Assembly: GCA_024635765.1 (NCBI GenBank)
Contig: JAGXIE010000112.1
Coordinates: 1-60,242, forward strand
Source: Flavobacteriaceae bacterium
GTDB taxonomy: Bacteria; Bacteroidota; Bacteroidia; Flavobacteriales; Flavobacteriaceae
Length of the DNA: 60,242 nt
Reading direction: 5' to 3'
Shown: positions 1 through 9,538 of the stretch, piece by piece
How positions within the stretch are numbered: position 1 is the first letter of the stretch
How the letters are laid out: each line of letters starts with the position of its first letter
The notes under the pieces: generated by a model
What the model saw: only the letters and a program-made list of their open reading frames with translations
The model's database searches: none
Told to the model about the DNA's origin: nothing
Position numbers and translations under genes: made by a program

Positions 1-1400
1 ACTTCATCCATTTTAGATCCGGTTTCAGTAAGTGCCGTAGCGATGATGGTCAATGATCCACCATTTTCTATATTACGGGCAGCACCAAAGAATCGTTTTG
101 GCTTATGAAGCGCATTCGCATCAACACCACCACTTAATATTTTTCCAGATGCAGGCTGAACAGTATTGTAAGCCCTTGCCAAACGCGTAATGGAATCCAA
201 AAGAATTACTACATCATGGCCGCACTCAACCAAACGTTTTGCTTTTTCGAGAACGATATTGGCAATTTTTACATGTTCGTGTGCTTCTTTATCAAAAGTT
301 GAAGCGATTACTTCACCTCTTACATTTCGTTGCATATCCGTGACCTCTTCAGGGCGTTCGTCAATCAACAAAATCATTTGATATACTTCAGGATGATTTG
401 CAGCTATAGCATTGGCTACATCTTTCAACAACATTGTTTTACCAGTTTTCGGTTGTGAAACAATCATACCACGTTGTCCTTTTCCTATCGGAGAGAACAA
501 ATCCATAATTCTGGTTGAAATTGTACTTTGCTTTTCTGCAATATTGAATTTTTCTTGTGGGAATAATGGAGTTAAATGTTCAAAAGAAACACGATCTCTC
601 ACGACATCCGGACTTTGACCATTAATTTTGCTCACTTTTATTAAAGGGAAATACTTTTCACCTTCTTTTGGAGGTCGCACATGACCTAATACAGTGTCTC
701 CTGTTTTTAATCCGAACAAACGAATTTGCGATTGTGACACATAAATATCATCTGGTGATGATAAATAATTGTAATCTGACGATCTTAAAAACCCATAGCC
801 ATCTTGCATAATATCAAGAACCCCTTCACTTTGTATAATGGCATCAAATTCGAAATCGGGTTCTCTGTATCGGTTTCTGGTGTCTTTGTTACCATTATTT
901 CCACCACTATTGTCGTTTACGTTACCATCTTTGTCCTTAGAACGCGGATTAGGTTTGTTCGTGTTTTCTTTAGGGCGCGGATTAGGCTTGTTTTGCTGAC
1001 GATCTTTTTGTTTGTGCTGAGGTTTTGGCTCGTTCTTTTTTGATTGAGTGTCGTCGGTTTTTTTCTCTTCTTTAGTATCTGATTTAGAACCTGTATCTGA
1101 TTTAGAATCGGTAAATTCCATTTTTTGTTGTTCTTTAGGTTGGGGAGCAGGTTTTGTCACACGTGCTCTTTTTTGTTTAGTTTTAGGATTTGGTTTAGAA
1201 GTGGATTTTGCATCTTTAACAGGGGCTTCATCCTTTAGTACTTCCTTTTTTATGACTTCTGGGTTTGCAGCCTGCACATCCAAAATCTTATAAACGAGGT
1301 CAAGTTTTTTAAGTGTACGATATTTAGGTACATTTAACTTTTGGCTAATTTCCTGTAATTCGGATAGCTTTTTTTCTTTTAATTGTGAAATTTCAAACAT
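1..1400 (-). CDS. rho: Transcription termination factor Rho (3' end outside window)
   Basis: Hexameric RNA helicase that ends transcription. The reading frame opens at an ATG (complement of 1398-1400, protein start [11 protein letters not shown]) and runs off the left edge, giving about 466 residues. An N-terminal Rho_N helical region (about 1-43) is followed by a long low-complexity stretch rich in K, N, P, D and Q (about 45-185), then the RNA-binding domain and the ATPase core. The Walker A is seen as QPKTGKT and the Walker B as [15 protein letters not shown]. The long disordered insert is typical of Bacteroidota Rho. The ORF-track lines over this region on the plus strand are shadows. The identity is very secure; only the C-terminus is missing. 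Confidence 0.97.
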   Translation of the reverse strand, partial: MFEISQLKEKKLSELQEISQKLNVPKYRTLKKLDLVYKILDVQAANPEVIKKEVLKDEAPVKDAKSTSKPNPKTKQKRARVTKPAPQPKEQQKMEFTDSKSDTGSKSDTKEEKKTDDTQSKKNEPKPQHKQKDRQQNKPNPRPKENTNKPNPRSKDKDGNVNDNSGGNNGNKDTRNRYREPDFEFDAIIQSEGVLDIMQDGYGFLRSSDYNYLSSPDDIYVSQSQIRLFGLKTGDTVLGHVRPPKEGEKYFPLIKVSKINGQSPDVVRDRVSFEHLTPLFPQEKFNIAEKQSTISTRIMDLFSPIGKGQRGMIVSQPKTGKTMLLKDVANAIAANHPEVYQMILLIDERPEEVTDMQRNVRGEVIASTFDKEAHEHVKIANIVLEKAKRLVECGHDVVILLDSITRLARAYNTVQPASGKILSGGVDANALHKPKRFFGAARNIENGGSLTIIATALTETGSKMDE

Positions 1401-1590
1401 GTATGTTTTTAGAATAAATTTTTAAACTGAAATTGGCCTATTCTGAACTTTTCAAATAAAAACTGAAAGAAGAGGGTAAAACCAAGAAAATTTGAAGATT
1501 TGATAAAGTGTAACATTCTGATGCACACATTATATGTGCAATAATACAATTTTATTTTAAAAATTGGTGTAACTTTTAAAAAGAAACTGT

Positions 1591-1598
1591 TAATTTTG
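1591..1598 (+). promoter_or_regulatory. Bacteroidota -7 promoter box for the DUF4293 gene
   Basis: TAATTTTG matches the Bacteroidota consensus TAnnTTTG and lies 21 bases before the start codon of the DUF4293 gene. A TTG about 24 bases further upstream could be the -33 element. Confidence 0.5.
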
Positions 1599-1619
1599 TC
1601 GTTAAATTTTTAAAAATAG

Positions 1620-2030
1620 ATGTTACAGCGCATACAGACCCTGTATTTGTTATTGGCTGCCATTAGTTCTGGAGTTTTGATTTTTGTATTCCATCTATGG
1701 ACTACAAATACGGATACATTAGTATATGCAAAAGATAATATGTATTATATGGCTTTGTTTTTAGGGTCAGCAGCATTATCTTTGATTTCGATTTTTGGGT
1801 ATAAAAATAGAAAGTCGCAATTCGTTTTGAATCGGCTCAACATCATATTGAACTTTATTTTATTAGGATTATTTGTGTATCAATCCCTAAATTTATCTGG
1901 AGAAGCTGATGTTTCAGAGAAAGGTATTGGGATCATTCTTCCTGCTTTGTCTATCGTATTGTTGGTTTTAGCCAATAAGGCCATAAAGAAGGACGAAGAT
2001 CTCGTAAAATCTGTGGATCGATTACGATAA
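1620..2030 (+). CDS. DUF4293 family membrane protein
   Basis: 136-residue integral membrane protein of unknown function. Four hydrophobic segments are visible (about residues 5-25, 42-62, 74-92 and 100-120), with a short charged C-terminal tail. The N-terminus MLQRIQTLYLLLAAI is characteristic of DUF4293, a family restricted to Bacteroidota and commonly found next to rho, as here, where the two genes are divergent. It has its own promoter box and ends just before a hairpin terminator. No catalytic motif is visible and I do not assign a function. Confidence 0.85.
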   Translation: MLQRIQTLYLLLAAISSGVLIFVFHLWTTNTDTLVYAKDNMYYMALFLGSAALSLISIFGYKNRKSQFVLNRLNIILNFILLGLFVYQSLNLSGEADVSEKGIGIILPALSIVLLVLANKAIKKDEDLVKSVDRLR

Positions 2031-2059
2031 ATCCTAATGACTTAATTTTATTAGTGCGT

Positions 2060-2090
2060 AAGCCCAAGGTGGAGATCTTGGGCTTTTTTA
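2060..2090. terminator. Bidirectional intrinsic terminator
   Basis: AAGCCCAAG (2060-2068) pairs with CTTGGGCTT (2077-2085) and is followed by a T-run. It sits between the convergent DUF4293 and phosphoesterase genes and overlaps the stop region of the latter. Confidence 0.85.
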
Positions 2091-2579
2091 TTTCTTAAAC
2101 TCAATCACTTCTAAATTTTCAATCTTTTTGCCATCAATTGTAAAACGCAACATCGTCCTGACCTGTTGAAATCCGTGCTTACCGATGGCTCCTGGGTTCA
2201 TGTGCAATAGATTCAATTTTTTATCGGGCATGACTTTGAGAATATGTGAATGTCCGCAAATGAACAGTCTTGGAGGGTTTTGATAAATCATTTCACGAAT
2301 TCTGATATTATATTTTCCTGGATAGCCACCTATGTGTGTTATGAGCACATCAACATCCTCACACATAAAACGATTATGTTCGGGAAACTCTAATCGTGCT
2401 TTGCCGCCGTCAATATTTCCGTAGACTGCCTGTAGAGGTTTTAGTTTTTTTATGGCATCAGTAACCGTTAAATCGCCAATATCTCCAGCATGCCATACTT
2501 CGTCTGCTTGCTTAACATACTTCAAAATATCATCATCAATATAACTATGGGTGTCAGAAAGCAGTAGAATTTTTTTCAA
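2088..2579 (-). CDS. YfcE/MJ0936-type metallophosphoesterase
   Basis: Calcineurin-like phosphoesterase of 163 residues. All metal-binding blocks are visible in order: LSDTHSY near the N-terminus, HAGDIGD around residue 30, GNIDGG around 55, THIGGYPG around 80 and CGHSH around 108. These residues bind two metal ions and hydrolyse phosphate esters or phosphodiesters in the cytoplasm; the physiological substrate is not predictable. Length fits the YfcE family. It is a single gene, divergent from truA and convergent with the DUF4293 gene. Confidence 0.92.
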   Translation of the reverse strand: MKKILLLSDTHSYIDDDILKYVKQADEVWHAGDIGDLTVTDAIKKLKPLQAVYGNIDGGKARLEFPEHNRFMCEDVDVLITHIGGYPGKYNIRIREMIYQNPPRLFICGHSHILKVMPDKKLNLLHMNPGAIGKHGFQQVRTMLRFTIDGKKIENLEVIEFKK

Positions 2580-2654
2580 AACTATGTCTTTTGGTATTTT
2601 AAATTAAAAATTTGTTAATCGTCAATGGTTAATCGTCTTTCACAAATAACTGAT

Positions 2655-2662
2655 TATCTTTG
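2655..2662 (+). promoter_or_regulatory. -7 promoter box for truA
   Basis: TATCTTTG matches TAnnTTTG and lies 25 bases before the TTG start codon of truA, a spacing that fits a short leader. Confidence 0.6.
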
Positions 2663-2687
2663 CTAATTACAAAAATAGAGGTTTCAC

Positions 2688-3437
2688 TTGAGATATTTCA
2701 TCGAGTTTTCATATAACGGTAAAGCGTACCATGGTTGGCAAAATCAGCCGAACGCCATTTCTGTACAGCAAGTATTAGAAGAAGCACTATCTAAAATGCT
2801 GCGCACTAAAATTACTGTAATGGGAGCTGGGCGCACTGATGCAGGTGTTCATGCGTCGGAGATGTTTGCCCACTTCGATATTGCGGATGAATTTGATGTT
2901 GAATCTATTGTCTTCAAATTAAATTGTTATTTACCAAAAGATATCGCCATCAAAGATATTTTTCAGGTCAATGTCAATGCTCATGCTCGTTTTAACGCAA
3001 AGAGCCGAACTTATAACTATAGAATTGCAAACAAGAAAAATCCTTTTTCAAGTGATTTTGCGTACCATATTTATTTTGATTTGGATATAAAAAAAATGAA
3101 TGAAGCCTGTGGCATTTTATTACAGTATAAAGATTTTCAATGCTTTTCCAAAAGCAATACCGATGTAAAGACGTATCATTGTGAGATCAAGGAAGCCAAT
3201 TGGAAAAGTGAAAAAGACGAATTAATTTTTACAATCACTGCCGATCGTTTTTTAAGAAATATGGTTAGGGCAATTGTAGGCACGATGATTGAAATTGGCT
3301 TGGGAAAAATAGAAGCTAACCAACTGCATCAAATTATTGAGTCTAAAAATAGGAGCGAAGCAGGCTATTCTGTTCCGGCCAATGGATTATATTTAACAAA
3401 AATTGTTTATCCTGATACACTAAAGCTAACTACTTAA
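2688..3437 (+). CDS. truA: tRNA pseudouridine(38-40) synthase TruA
   Basis: Converts uridines 38-40 of the tRNA anticodon stem to pseudouridine. The 249-residue length is normal for the family. The catalytic aspartate is in GAGRTDAGVHA (Asp51), and the later blocks RFNAKSRTYNYRI and FLRNMVRAIVG are also present. The start codon is TTG: the conserved N-terminal strand begins at its next codon (RYFIEFSYNG) and there is no upstream ATG in frame. The stop codon overlaps the next start (TAATG), so truA is co-transcribed and probably translationally coupled with the ABC exporter downstream. Confidence 0.95.
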   Translation: MRYFIEFSYNGKAYHGWQNQPNAISVQQVLEEALSKMLRTKITVMGAGRTDAGVHASEMFAHFDIADEFDVESIVFKLNCYLPKDIAIKDIFQVNVNAHARFNAKSRTYNYRIANKKNPFSSDFAYHIYFDLDIKKMNEACGILLQYKDFQCFSKSNTDVKTYHCEIKEANWKSEKDELIFTITADRFLRNMVRAIVGTMIEIGLGKIEANQLHQIIESKNRSEAGYSVPANGLYLTKIVYPDTLKLTT

Positions 3438-5203
3438 TGGCGGTAAAAAATAAAAACATATACGATGTTTCATTGTTTAAACGTCTGGTGCAATATATAA
3501 GTCCATATAAATTGGTCTTTTATAGTACACTTGGTTTTGTTGTTGGATTGGCAGTTTTTGGTGCCATTAGACCGTTAGTGGTAAAATATGCGATTGACGA
3601 TAAAATCACAACCCAAGATTATGACGGATTTGTATATTATATAATTCTGATGATAGTGCTTCTAGTCTTGGAAGTAATCTGCAATCTATTCTTTATATAT
3701 TATGCAACTTGGTTGGGCCAAACGGTTGTCAAGGATGTTAGAATAAAATTGTTTAAGCACATCATGAGTTTCAAAATGAAATATTTTGATAATTCATCAG
3801 TTGGTGTTTTGGTAACAAGAACCGTGACCGACATGGAGCGAATTGCGGACGTGTTCGGGGATGGTCTGTTCATGATTTTTAGCGATTTGCTTAAAATGAT
3901 TGCAATTGCAGGGTTTATGGTCTATATGAATTGGTCGTTGGCATTGATTGTCTTCATTACAATGCCAGTAATTATATATGCAACCAATATTTTTCAGAAG
4001 TATATGAAAATGGCTTTTGAAGATGTTCGTAATGAAGTGTCCAATCTTAATTCTTTTGTTCAGGAACGCGTCACAGGTATGAAAATCCTTCAGCTTTTCG
4101 CTCGCGAAGAAACTGAATACAAAAACTTTAAGGAAATAAACGAACGCCATAAAAAAGGTTGGTTAAAAACCGTATGGTATAATTCAATTTTCTTTCCAAT
4201 TGCTGAATTTTTATCTTCCATTACGCTAGGTCTAGTTGTTTGGTATGGCGGATTAAATGTAGTTCTGGATGAAACAGTTTCCTTGGGAGAATTGACAGCT
4301 TTTATTATGATGATTCCGATGTTGTTCAGGCCTTTGAATCAGATTGCCAATAAATTCAATACGCTTCAAATGGGAATGGTAGCTGCAAATCGAGTTTTTG
4401 ATGTCTTGGATACAGATTCACATATCGATGATGTAGGGACTTTAGAAGCTCCTCAATTCAAGGGTGATATTAAATTTGATAATGTTCATTTTTCTTATAT
4501 TCAGGATGAAGAGGTATTAAAGGGCATTTCATTTGAAGTAACTTCTGGTCAGACGGTTGCCATCGTTGGAGCTACTGGAGCTGGGAAATCTACCATTATC
4601 AACCTGCTAAATCGTTTTTATGACATTCAGAAAGGTGCTATAAAAGTTGATGATATTAATATTCAGGATATTAAATTGAGGTCATTACGAGCACAAATCG
4701 CAGTAGTCTTGCAAGATGTATTCTTATTTGCTGATACTATATTAAACAATATCACACTTAATGATAGCAATATTAGAGAAGAAGAAGTCCATCAAGCTGC
4801 AAAAGATATTGGTATTCATGATTTTATTATGAGTTTACCAAACGGCTATCACTATAATGTAAAGGAGCGAGGCTCAATGCTTTCATCAGGCCAACGCCAG
4901 CTGATTTCATTCTTAAGAGCATACGTCACGAATCCAAGTATATTAATATTGGATGAAGCTACCTCTTCTGTAGACTCCTATTCTGAACAGCTAATCCAAG
5001 ATGCCACTGATAAAATCACCAAAGGAAGAACATCCATTGTGATTGCACATCGCTTGGCCACTATCAAAAAGGCCGATAATATCATCGTTATGGATTCTGG
5101 TCATATTGTGGAACAAGGAACCCATAAGGAATTGCTGAAGAAAAAAGATGGTTATTACAGAAATCTTTATGAAGTGCAGTTTATGAAAGAAGAAGTTGCT
5201 TAA
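3437..5203 (+). CDS. ABC exporter, fused permease-ATPase (MsbA/LmrA-like)
   Basis: 588-residue half-transporter of the type that dimerises in the inner membrane and exports lipids, drugs or peptides. The N-terminal part (about 1-320) has six transmembrane segments. The ATPase domain follows, with Walker A GATGAGKST around residue 378, the ABC signature as LSSGQRQ around 483, Walker B ILILDEATSS around 504 and the switch histidine in IAHRLAT. In the signature, Ser replaces the usual Gly of LSGGQ, which is tolerated in this family. It overlaps truA by one base and is followed by a gap before the convergent cyclase gene. The substrate cannot be inferred. Confidence 0.92.
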   Translation: MAVKNKNIYDVSLFKRLVQYISPYKLVFYSTLGFVVGLAVFGAIRPLVVKYAIDDKITTQDYDGFVYYIILMIVLLVLEVICNLFFIYYATWLGQTVVKDVRIKLFKHIMSFKMKYFDNSSVGVLVTRTVTDMERIADVFGDGLFMIFSDLLKMIAIAGFMVYMNWSLALIVFITMPVIIYATNIFQKYMKMAFEDVRNEVSNLNSFVQERVTGMKILQLFAREETEYKNFKEINERHKKGWLKTVWYNSIFFPIAEFLSSITLGLVVWYGGLNVVLDETVSLGELTAFIMMIPMLFRPLNQIANKFNTLQMGMVAANRVFDVLDTDSHIDDVGTLEAPQFKGDIKFDNVHFSYIQDEEVLKGISFEVTSGQTVAIVGATGAGKSTIINLLNRFYDIQKGAIKVDDINIQDIKLRSLRAQIAVVLQDVFLFADTILNNITLNDSNIREEEVHQAAKDIGIHDFIMSLPNGYHYNVKERGSMLSSGQRQLISFLRAYVTNPSILILDEATSSVDSYSEQLIQDATDKITKGRTSIVIAHRLATIKKADNIIVMDSGHIVEQGTHKELLKKKDGYYRNLYEVQFMKEEVA

Positions 5204-5251
5204 GTATTAAGTGATGTTATTTTGGCTTCAATTATTTTTTCAAATTCTCAT

Positions 5252-5265
5252 CTAACGTTCGTTAG
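5252..5265. repeat. Short palindrome CTAACGTTCGTTAG
   Basis: Inverted repeat CTAACG-TT-CGTTAG between convergent genes. It may be a dispersed intergenic palindrome or a weak transcription end; there is no strong T-run next to it. Confidence 0.35.
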
Positions 5266-5333
5266 GGGAGATCGTTTGCACAAGTTACAGATTAGACTCT
5301 ACACTAGATTGGTTTGACAGTTTTTACATTTCA

Positions 5334-6116
5334 TTAAGTTAAATCTTTGGCAACAAGTTCCAACAACTCGGTAGTGTCCTTAAACATGACGAATTCACCG
5401 TTGGCGATATAGGATATTTGACCAGTTTCTTCGCTGACAACTAATGCAAGAGCGTCTGTTTTCTCGCAAATACCAATGGCTGCTCTATGCCGTAACCCAA
5501 AACGTTGCGGAATATTTTGTTCGTTACTAACCGGAAGAATAACTCGCGTAGCTTTTACAGTATTGTTAGAAATAATAATGGCGCCATCATGGAGTGGACT
5601 GTTCTTAAAAAAGATGCTTTCTATGATAGGTTGGGTCACTGTAATATTCATTTCGTCTCCTGTGTTTATCAAAAAATCGAGATTGTTATTACGTTCCAGT
5701 ACTATTAATGCGCCTGTTTTCGTGGAGCTCATTTTCTCACAAGCACCAATAATGGCAGAAATGTCGGTTTCAGTATTGTTTTCGGTTTTGAGGAATTTCA
5801 ACTTACTGAAAAATTTACGCTTACCAGCTAAATTGGTCGAGCCTACCATAAGTAGGAATTTTCTGATTTCTGGTTGAAAGACGACGATCAAGGCAATAAT
5901 TCCTACTTTCATAAAACCATCAAAAATATTATGGAGCATGAACATATTGAGCAAATCTGTCAATTTCCAAATGGCATACACAATTATAATTCCAATGAAG
6001 ATGTTGACTGCGACAGTTCCCTTTACGAGCTTGTAGATATAGTACAAGAGTATGGCAACAAGGAATACATCAATGAAATCGATGACTCCAAAATCCCAAA
6101 ATTTAAGTTTATCCAA
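5334..6116 (-). CDS. cdaA: Membrane diadenylate cyclase CdaA (c-di-AMP synthase)
   Basis: Makes the second messenger c-di-AMP from two ATP. The 260 residues show three hydrophobic segments in the first 90 residues, then the DAC domain. The active-site motifs are intact: DGA at about 177-179 (within SPLHDGAIII) and RHR at about 209-211 (FGLRHRAAIG). It is the last gene of a leftward set folP - lipoprotein - cdaA; in many Bacteroidota cdaA lies beside folP. The lipoprotein stop and the cdaA start are 35 bases apart. Confidence 0.95.
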   Translation of the reverse strand: MDKLKFWDFGVIDFIDVFLVAILLYYIYKLVKGTVAVNIFIGIIIVYAIWKLTDLLNMFMLHNIFDGFMKVGIIALIVVFQPEIRKFLLMVGSTNLAGKRKFFSKLKFLKTENNTETDISAIIGACEKMSSTKTGALIVLERNNNLDFLINTGDEMNITVTQPIIESIFFKNSPLHDGAIIISNNTVKATRVILPVSNEQNIPQRFGLRHRAAIGICEKTDALALVVSEETGQISYIANGEFVMFKDTTELLELVAKDLT

Positions 6117-6151
6117 AGCAGTGAGGTTTCTGTAAATTTAACAAAATATAG

Positions 6152-6841
6152 TTAATTAAAAATATACTCATCCTTGGAAATTATTGCATGCTTTAGTTTT
6201 GTTTTGGAAAGCATTGATTTGTAACTGATATAATCTTGAAAGGTTAAGTTTTCATTGAATTTTAAATATACAATTCCCATGATTTTATTCTGAACGGAGT
6301 CCATGTATTTGAGTTTTTCTATGAATTCAGATTTGGTTGTGTGAGCAGAATTTATGGTGATGGAATCGTTAGCTTCAAAAAGAATGCTTAATAGATGTGT
6401 GGTCTCTTTTGCAGGAGTGTTTTCATAAATATTATAATTTTCAACGATGGTTTTATCAATACCGTTGTGATAAATGATGTCTGTAAATTCGATGAAGCCA
6501 AGATTTTTTATGGACGTGTCATTACAAGAATAATAATTCTTTGCAGCTTCGTTTTTATGCATTTTTGCATTGCGCTTTTTCTCTTGTAGCATTTGAATGG
6601 AAGGAATGGCTTGTCTTAACTTCAATCGCTTATCAACATTTAGCACCCAATTTGTGGAAGAGATAAGGTTTTTACGGTTAAGTTCTACACTATCTTTTTC
6701 TTTTTCATTATAAAAAATATAAGCTACTGAAATATCCTTGACATCGTTGATACTTGAGGAATTGATTTCTGGTAATTGAATTGTTTTTTCCTTGCCACAG
6801 GAAAAACAAACTATCATCAATAAAATAACAGTGAATTTCAT
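6152..6841 (-). CDS. Putative lipoprotein, unknown function
   Basis: 229-residue protein with a lipoprotein signal peptide ending in CFSC (lipobox Cys at about residue 15). The body is charged and lysine-rich, with no domain I recognise. It lies 8 bases downstream of folP and just upstream of cdaA, so it is probably co-transcribed with them. It would be anchored in the inner or outer membrane. Its position suggests a link with envelope or folate/c-di-AMP physiology, but that is inference from location only. Confidence 0.75.
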   Translation of the reverse strand: MKFTVILLMIVCFSCGKEKTIQLPEINSSSINDVKDISVAYIFYNEKEKDSVELNRKNLISSTNWVLNVDKRLKLRQAIPSIQMLQEKKRNAKMHKNEAAKNYYSCNDTSIKNLGFIEFTDIIYHNGIDKTIVENYNIYENTPAKETTHLLSILFEANDSITINSAHTTKSEFIEKLKYMDSVQNKIMGIVYLKFNENLTFQDYISYKSMLSKTKLKHAIISKDEYIFN

Positions 6842-6849
6842 TCTATAAT

Positions 6850-7695
6850 TTAATTTAAACAGTCTATTAATTTAATACATTCTACGGCTTCCTTAACGTC
6901 ATGAACTCTTAAAATTGATGTGCCTTTTTGTAATGCAATGGTGTTCAGAACTGTGGTGCCGTTAAGAGCCTCTTTTGATGTCGAATTTAATGGTTTGTAA
7001 ACCATCGATTTTCTCGAAAATCCTGCCAATAAAGGTAAATCTAATATCTTAAAAAGCTCCAGGTGATTCAAGAGTTCATAATTCTGTTCCATCGTTTTTG
7101 CAAATCCAAATCCAGGATCAACTATCAAATCAACAATTCCCAAAGCTCTTGCGGCATCAATATGTTCAGAGAAATAAAATAAAATATCTTTCAACAAATT
7201 ATTGTATTGGGTTTGTTGTTGCATTGTTTGTGGCGTGCCTTTCATGTGCATCATAACATAAGGCACGTGAAGATCAGCAACAGTTTGAAGCATCTTTTCG
7301 TCCAAGTTTCCCGCAGAAATATCATTGATCACGCAGGCTCCAGCTTCAATACATTTTTTTGCAACGTTGCTTCTGAATGTGTCAATCGAAATCAATATAT
7401 CAGGAAATTCCTTTAAAAGCAGCTTTATAATCGGAAGAATACGCTGAAGTTCATCTGTTTCAGAAATATCTTCAGCATTAGGCCGAGAACTGTAAGCTCC
7501 AACATCTATAAACGTCGCTCCTTCATTGAGCATCTTCTCAACTTGTTTTAAAGCTGAAGCTGCATCCTTGTATTTTCCACCATCATAAAATGAATCGGGA
7601 GTGAGATTAAGAATTCCCATCACCTTTGGCGTTGATAAGTCAATAAGTTGTCCTTTGCAGTTCATTGTCATAATAATATAAATTCCAAAATTCAT
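6850..7695 (-). CDS. folP: Dihydropteroate synthase
   Basis: Condenses p-aminobenzoate with hydroxymethyl-dihydropterin diphosphate in folate synthesis; the target of sulfonamides. Family signatures are GILNLTPDSFYDGG near the N-terminus, INDISAG around residue 130, DPGFGFAKT around 195 and the final SILRVHDVKEA. The 281 residues given by the ORF track include a short hydrophobic leader; internal ATG codons at about 7671 or 7665 (MTMNCKGQ) would fit the usual family start better. First gene of the leftward folP-lipoprotein-cdaA set. Confidence 0.95.
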   Translation of the reverse strand: MNFGIYIIMTMNCKGQLIDLSTPKVMGILNLTPDSFYDGGKYKDAASALKQVEKMLNEGATFIDVGAYSSRPNAEDISETDELQRILPIIKLLLKEFPDILISIDTFRSNVAKKCIEAGACVINDISAGNLDEKMLQTVADLHVPYVMMHMKGTPQTMQQQTQYNNLLKDILFYFSEHIDAARALGIVDLIVDPGFGFAKTMEQNYELLNHLELFKILDLPLLAGFSRKSMVYKPLNSTSKEALNGTTVLNTIALQKGTSILRVHDVKEAVECIKLIDCLN

Positions 7696-7795
7696 CCAGA
7701 AGGCCAGATACTAAAATCCAAATGTGAAACTTTAAACCCGAAACTTTGAACTTTAAACAATTTTATGCGAAATTTACGCAAAATTATATTTTTAG

Positions 7796-8335
7796 ATGCC
7801 AAATACCTCACATCAATACGATGCTGTTATACAAACATGCAGAACTCTTTTTATAAATAAGATGACAGATTATGGCAGTGCATGGCGGATTTTGAGATTA
7901 CCTTCCTTAACAGATCAAATTTTCATAAAGGCGCAACGAATTAGAGGATTACAGCAAAATAATGTTCGTAAAGTTGATGAAGATGAGAGCAGTGAATTTA
8001 TTGGTATTATCAACTATAGCATTATGGCGTTAATTCAACTCGAAAAAGGCGTTGTTGAACAACCCGATTTAAATTTAGAGGATGCCACAAAACTTTACGA
8101 TGAAAAAGTCTCACTGACTAAACAACTTATGATGGATAAGAACCATGATTATGGTGAAGCTTGGCGAGATATGAGAGTAAGCTCATTGACAGATTTAATA
8201 CTGCAAAAATTGTTACGTGTCAAGCAGATCGAAGACAATTCAGGAAAAACAATAGTAAGTGAAGGCATTGACGCTAATTATCAAGATATGATTAATTATG
8301 CTGTATTTGCTATGATTCATATAAACGAAAAATAA
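7796..8335 (+). CDS. DUF1599 domain protein (duplicated motif)
   Basis: 179-residue cytoplasmic protein of a Bacteroidota family of unknown function. It contains two similar halves: MTDYGSAWRILRLPSLTDQI in the first half and the related block KNHDYGEAWRDMRVSSLTDLI in the second, each followed by an INY motif. The internal duplication is characteristic of DUF1599 proteins. It is followed after 4 bases by the DoxX-like gene, so the two probably form an operon. Confidence 0.88.
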   Translation: MPNTSHQYDAVIQTCRTLFINKMTDYGSAWRILRLPSLTDQIFIKAQRIRGLQQNNVRKVDEDESSEFIGIINYSIMALIQLEKGVVEQPDLNLEDATKLYDEKVSLTKQLMMDKNHDYGEAWRDMRVSSLTDLILQKLLRVKQIEDNSGKTIVSEGIDANYQDMINYAVFAMIHINEK

Positions 8336-8339
8336 AAGA

Positions 8340-9434
8340 ATGAAAATATTAGTAAACATTTCTCGAATATTGGTTGGGGTATTATTTATCATTTCCGGAC
8401 TGATAAAACTTAATGACCCACTCGGATTTTCCTATAAGCTCCAAGAATATTTTGGCACCGACGTTTTAAATCTGCCTTTCCTAGAACCTTACGCTTTAGG
8501 AATTTCAATATTTGTGGTTGTTTTTGAAGTGGTCTTGGGCGTGTTTTTACTGATTGGTTACAAACCAAAATTTACTGTTTGGAGTCTTTTGGCAATGATA
8601 GTATTTTTTACGTTCCTAACATTTTATTCGGCTTATTTTGATAAAGTAAAGGATTGTGGCTGCTTTGGAGATGCTTTAAAATTAACACCATGGGAAAGTT
8701 TCACAAAGGACGTCATCCTGCTCGTGCTTATTGTAATTTTATATTTGGGTATAAGACATATCAAACCAATTTTTAGCAAATTTGGAGTCACAATTGTGGC
8801 ACTATTGAGTTTTGTCTTTTGCCTGTGGTTTGGCTATCATGTATTGATGCATTTGCCGGTAGTAGATTTTAGAGCTTATAAAATTGGAAACAATATTCAG
8901 GAACAAATGAGTACACCGCCAGATGCTCAAAAGCCAGTAATTGAATATAACTGGAAATTTAAAGTCAATGGTGAAGAAAAAATAATTACGACCAACGGTT
9001 CTTATCCTACAGTGGATGGTGAATACCTGTCAGTAGATTATAAAACTATTGAAGAAGGCTATGTGCCACCAATTCAGGATTTCTCCATCGAATCTGAAGA
9101 TGAAGACTTGACCGAAGAGTTTCTTGCAGAGCCAAAGTTGGTGATGGTAGTCATGTATGATCTTAAAAAAGGAGAATGGGAAGGTATCGAGAAATTAAAA
9201 TCAATGTCTGATACTGCCATGAAGAATGGCTATAAAGTGATTGGATTGACCTCTTCCGGAGGCGATGCCAAGGCACAGTTCAAGGCAGACAATAATCTCG
9301 ATTTTGATTTTTATTTATGTGATGAAAAAGTCCTTAAAACTATCGTTAGGTCGAATCCAGGGATTGTGGTTTTAAATAAAGGAACTGTAAAGCAAAAAGT
9401 TCATTGGAACGATATTGAAGACTTGAAGTTTTAG
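8340..9434 (+). CDS. DoxX/MauE-like membrane protein with thioredoxin-like C-terminus (BT_3928 family)
   Basis: 364 residues. The N-terminal third has four transmembrane helices of the DoxX/MauE type, with the conserved ISGLIKLNDP block and a KDCGCFGD cysteine pair after helix 3. A further helix (about 145-170) is followed by a soluble C-terminal domain that looks thioredoxin-like (LVMVVMYDLKKGEW, SNPGIVVLNKG) but lacks a CxxC pair. Family members are linked to redox or quinone processes in the membrane. It forms an apparent operon with the DUF1599 gene. The exact role is unknown. Confidence 0.82.
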   Translation: MKILVNISRILVGVLFIISGLIKLNDPLGFSYKLQEYFGTDVLNLPFLEPYALGISIFVVVFEVVLGVFLLIGYKPKFTVWSLLAMIVFFTFLTFYSAYFDKVKDCGCFGDALKLTPWESFTKDVILLVLIVILYLGIRHIKPIFSKFGVTIVALLSFVFCLWFGYHVLMHLPVVDFRAYKIGNNIQEQMSTPPDAQKPVIEYNWKFKVNGEEKIITTNGSYPTVDGEYLSVDYKTIEEGYVPPIQDFSIESEDEDLTEEFLAEPKLVMVVMYDLKKGEWEGIEKLKSMSDTAMKNGYKVIGLTSSGGDAKAQFKADNNLDFDFYLCDEKVLKTIVRSNPGIVVLNKGTVKQKVHWNDIEDLKF

Positions 9435-9538
9435 TTTTCAGCCAAAATGGTAATCACATTCTCAATTACAGTTGTAAAAAAAGTCTATTTGTGGATTACA
9501 GTTAAACAATTTAACAGCAAACAACTCAAAGCAAACTG

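Noticed and set aside
190-1293. Four plus-strand ORFs over the first 1.3 kb
   Set aside because: They lie antisense to rho, whose frame is intact with all motifs.
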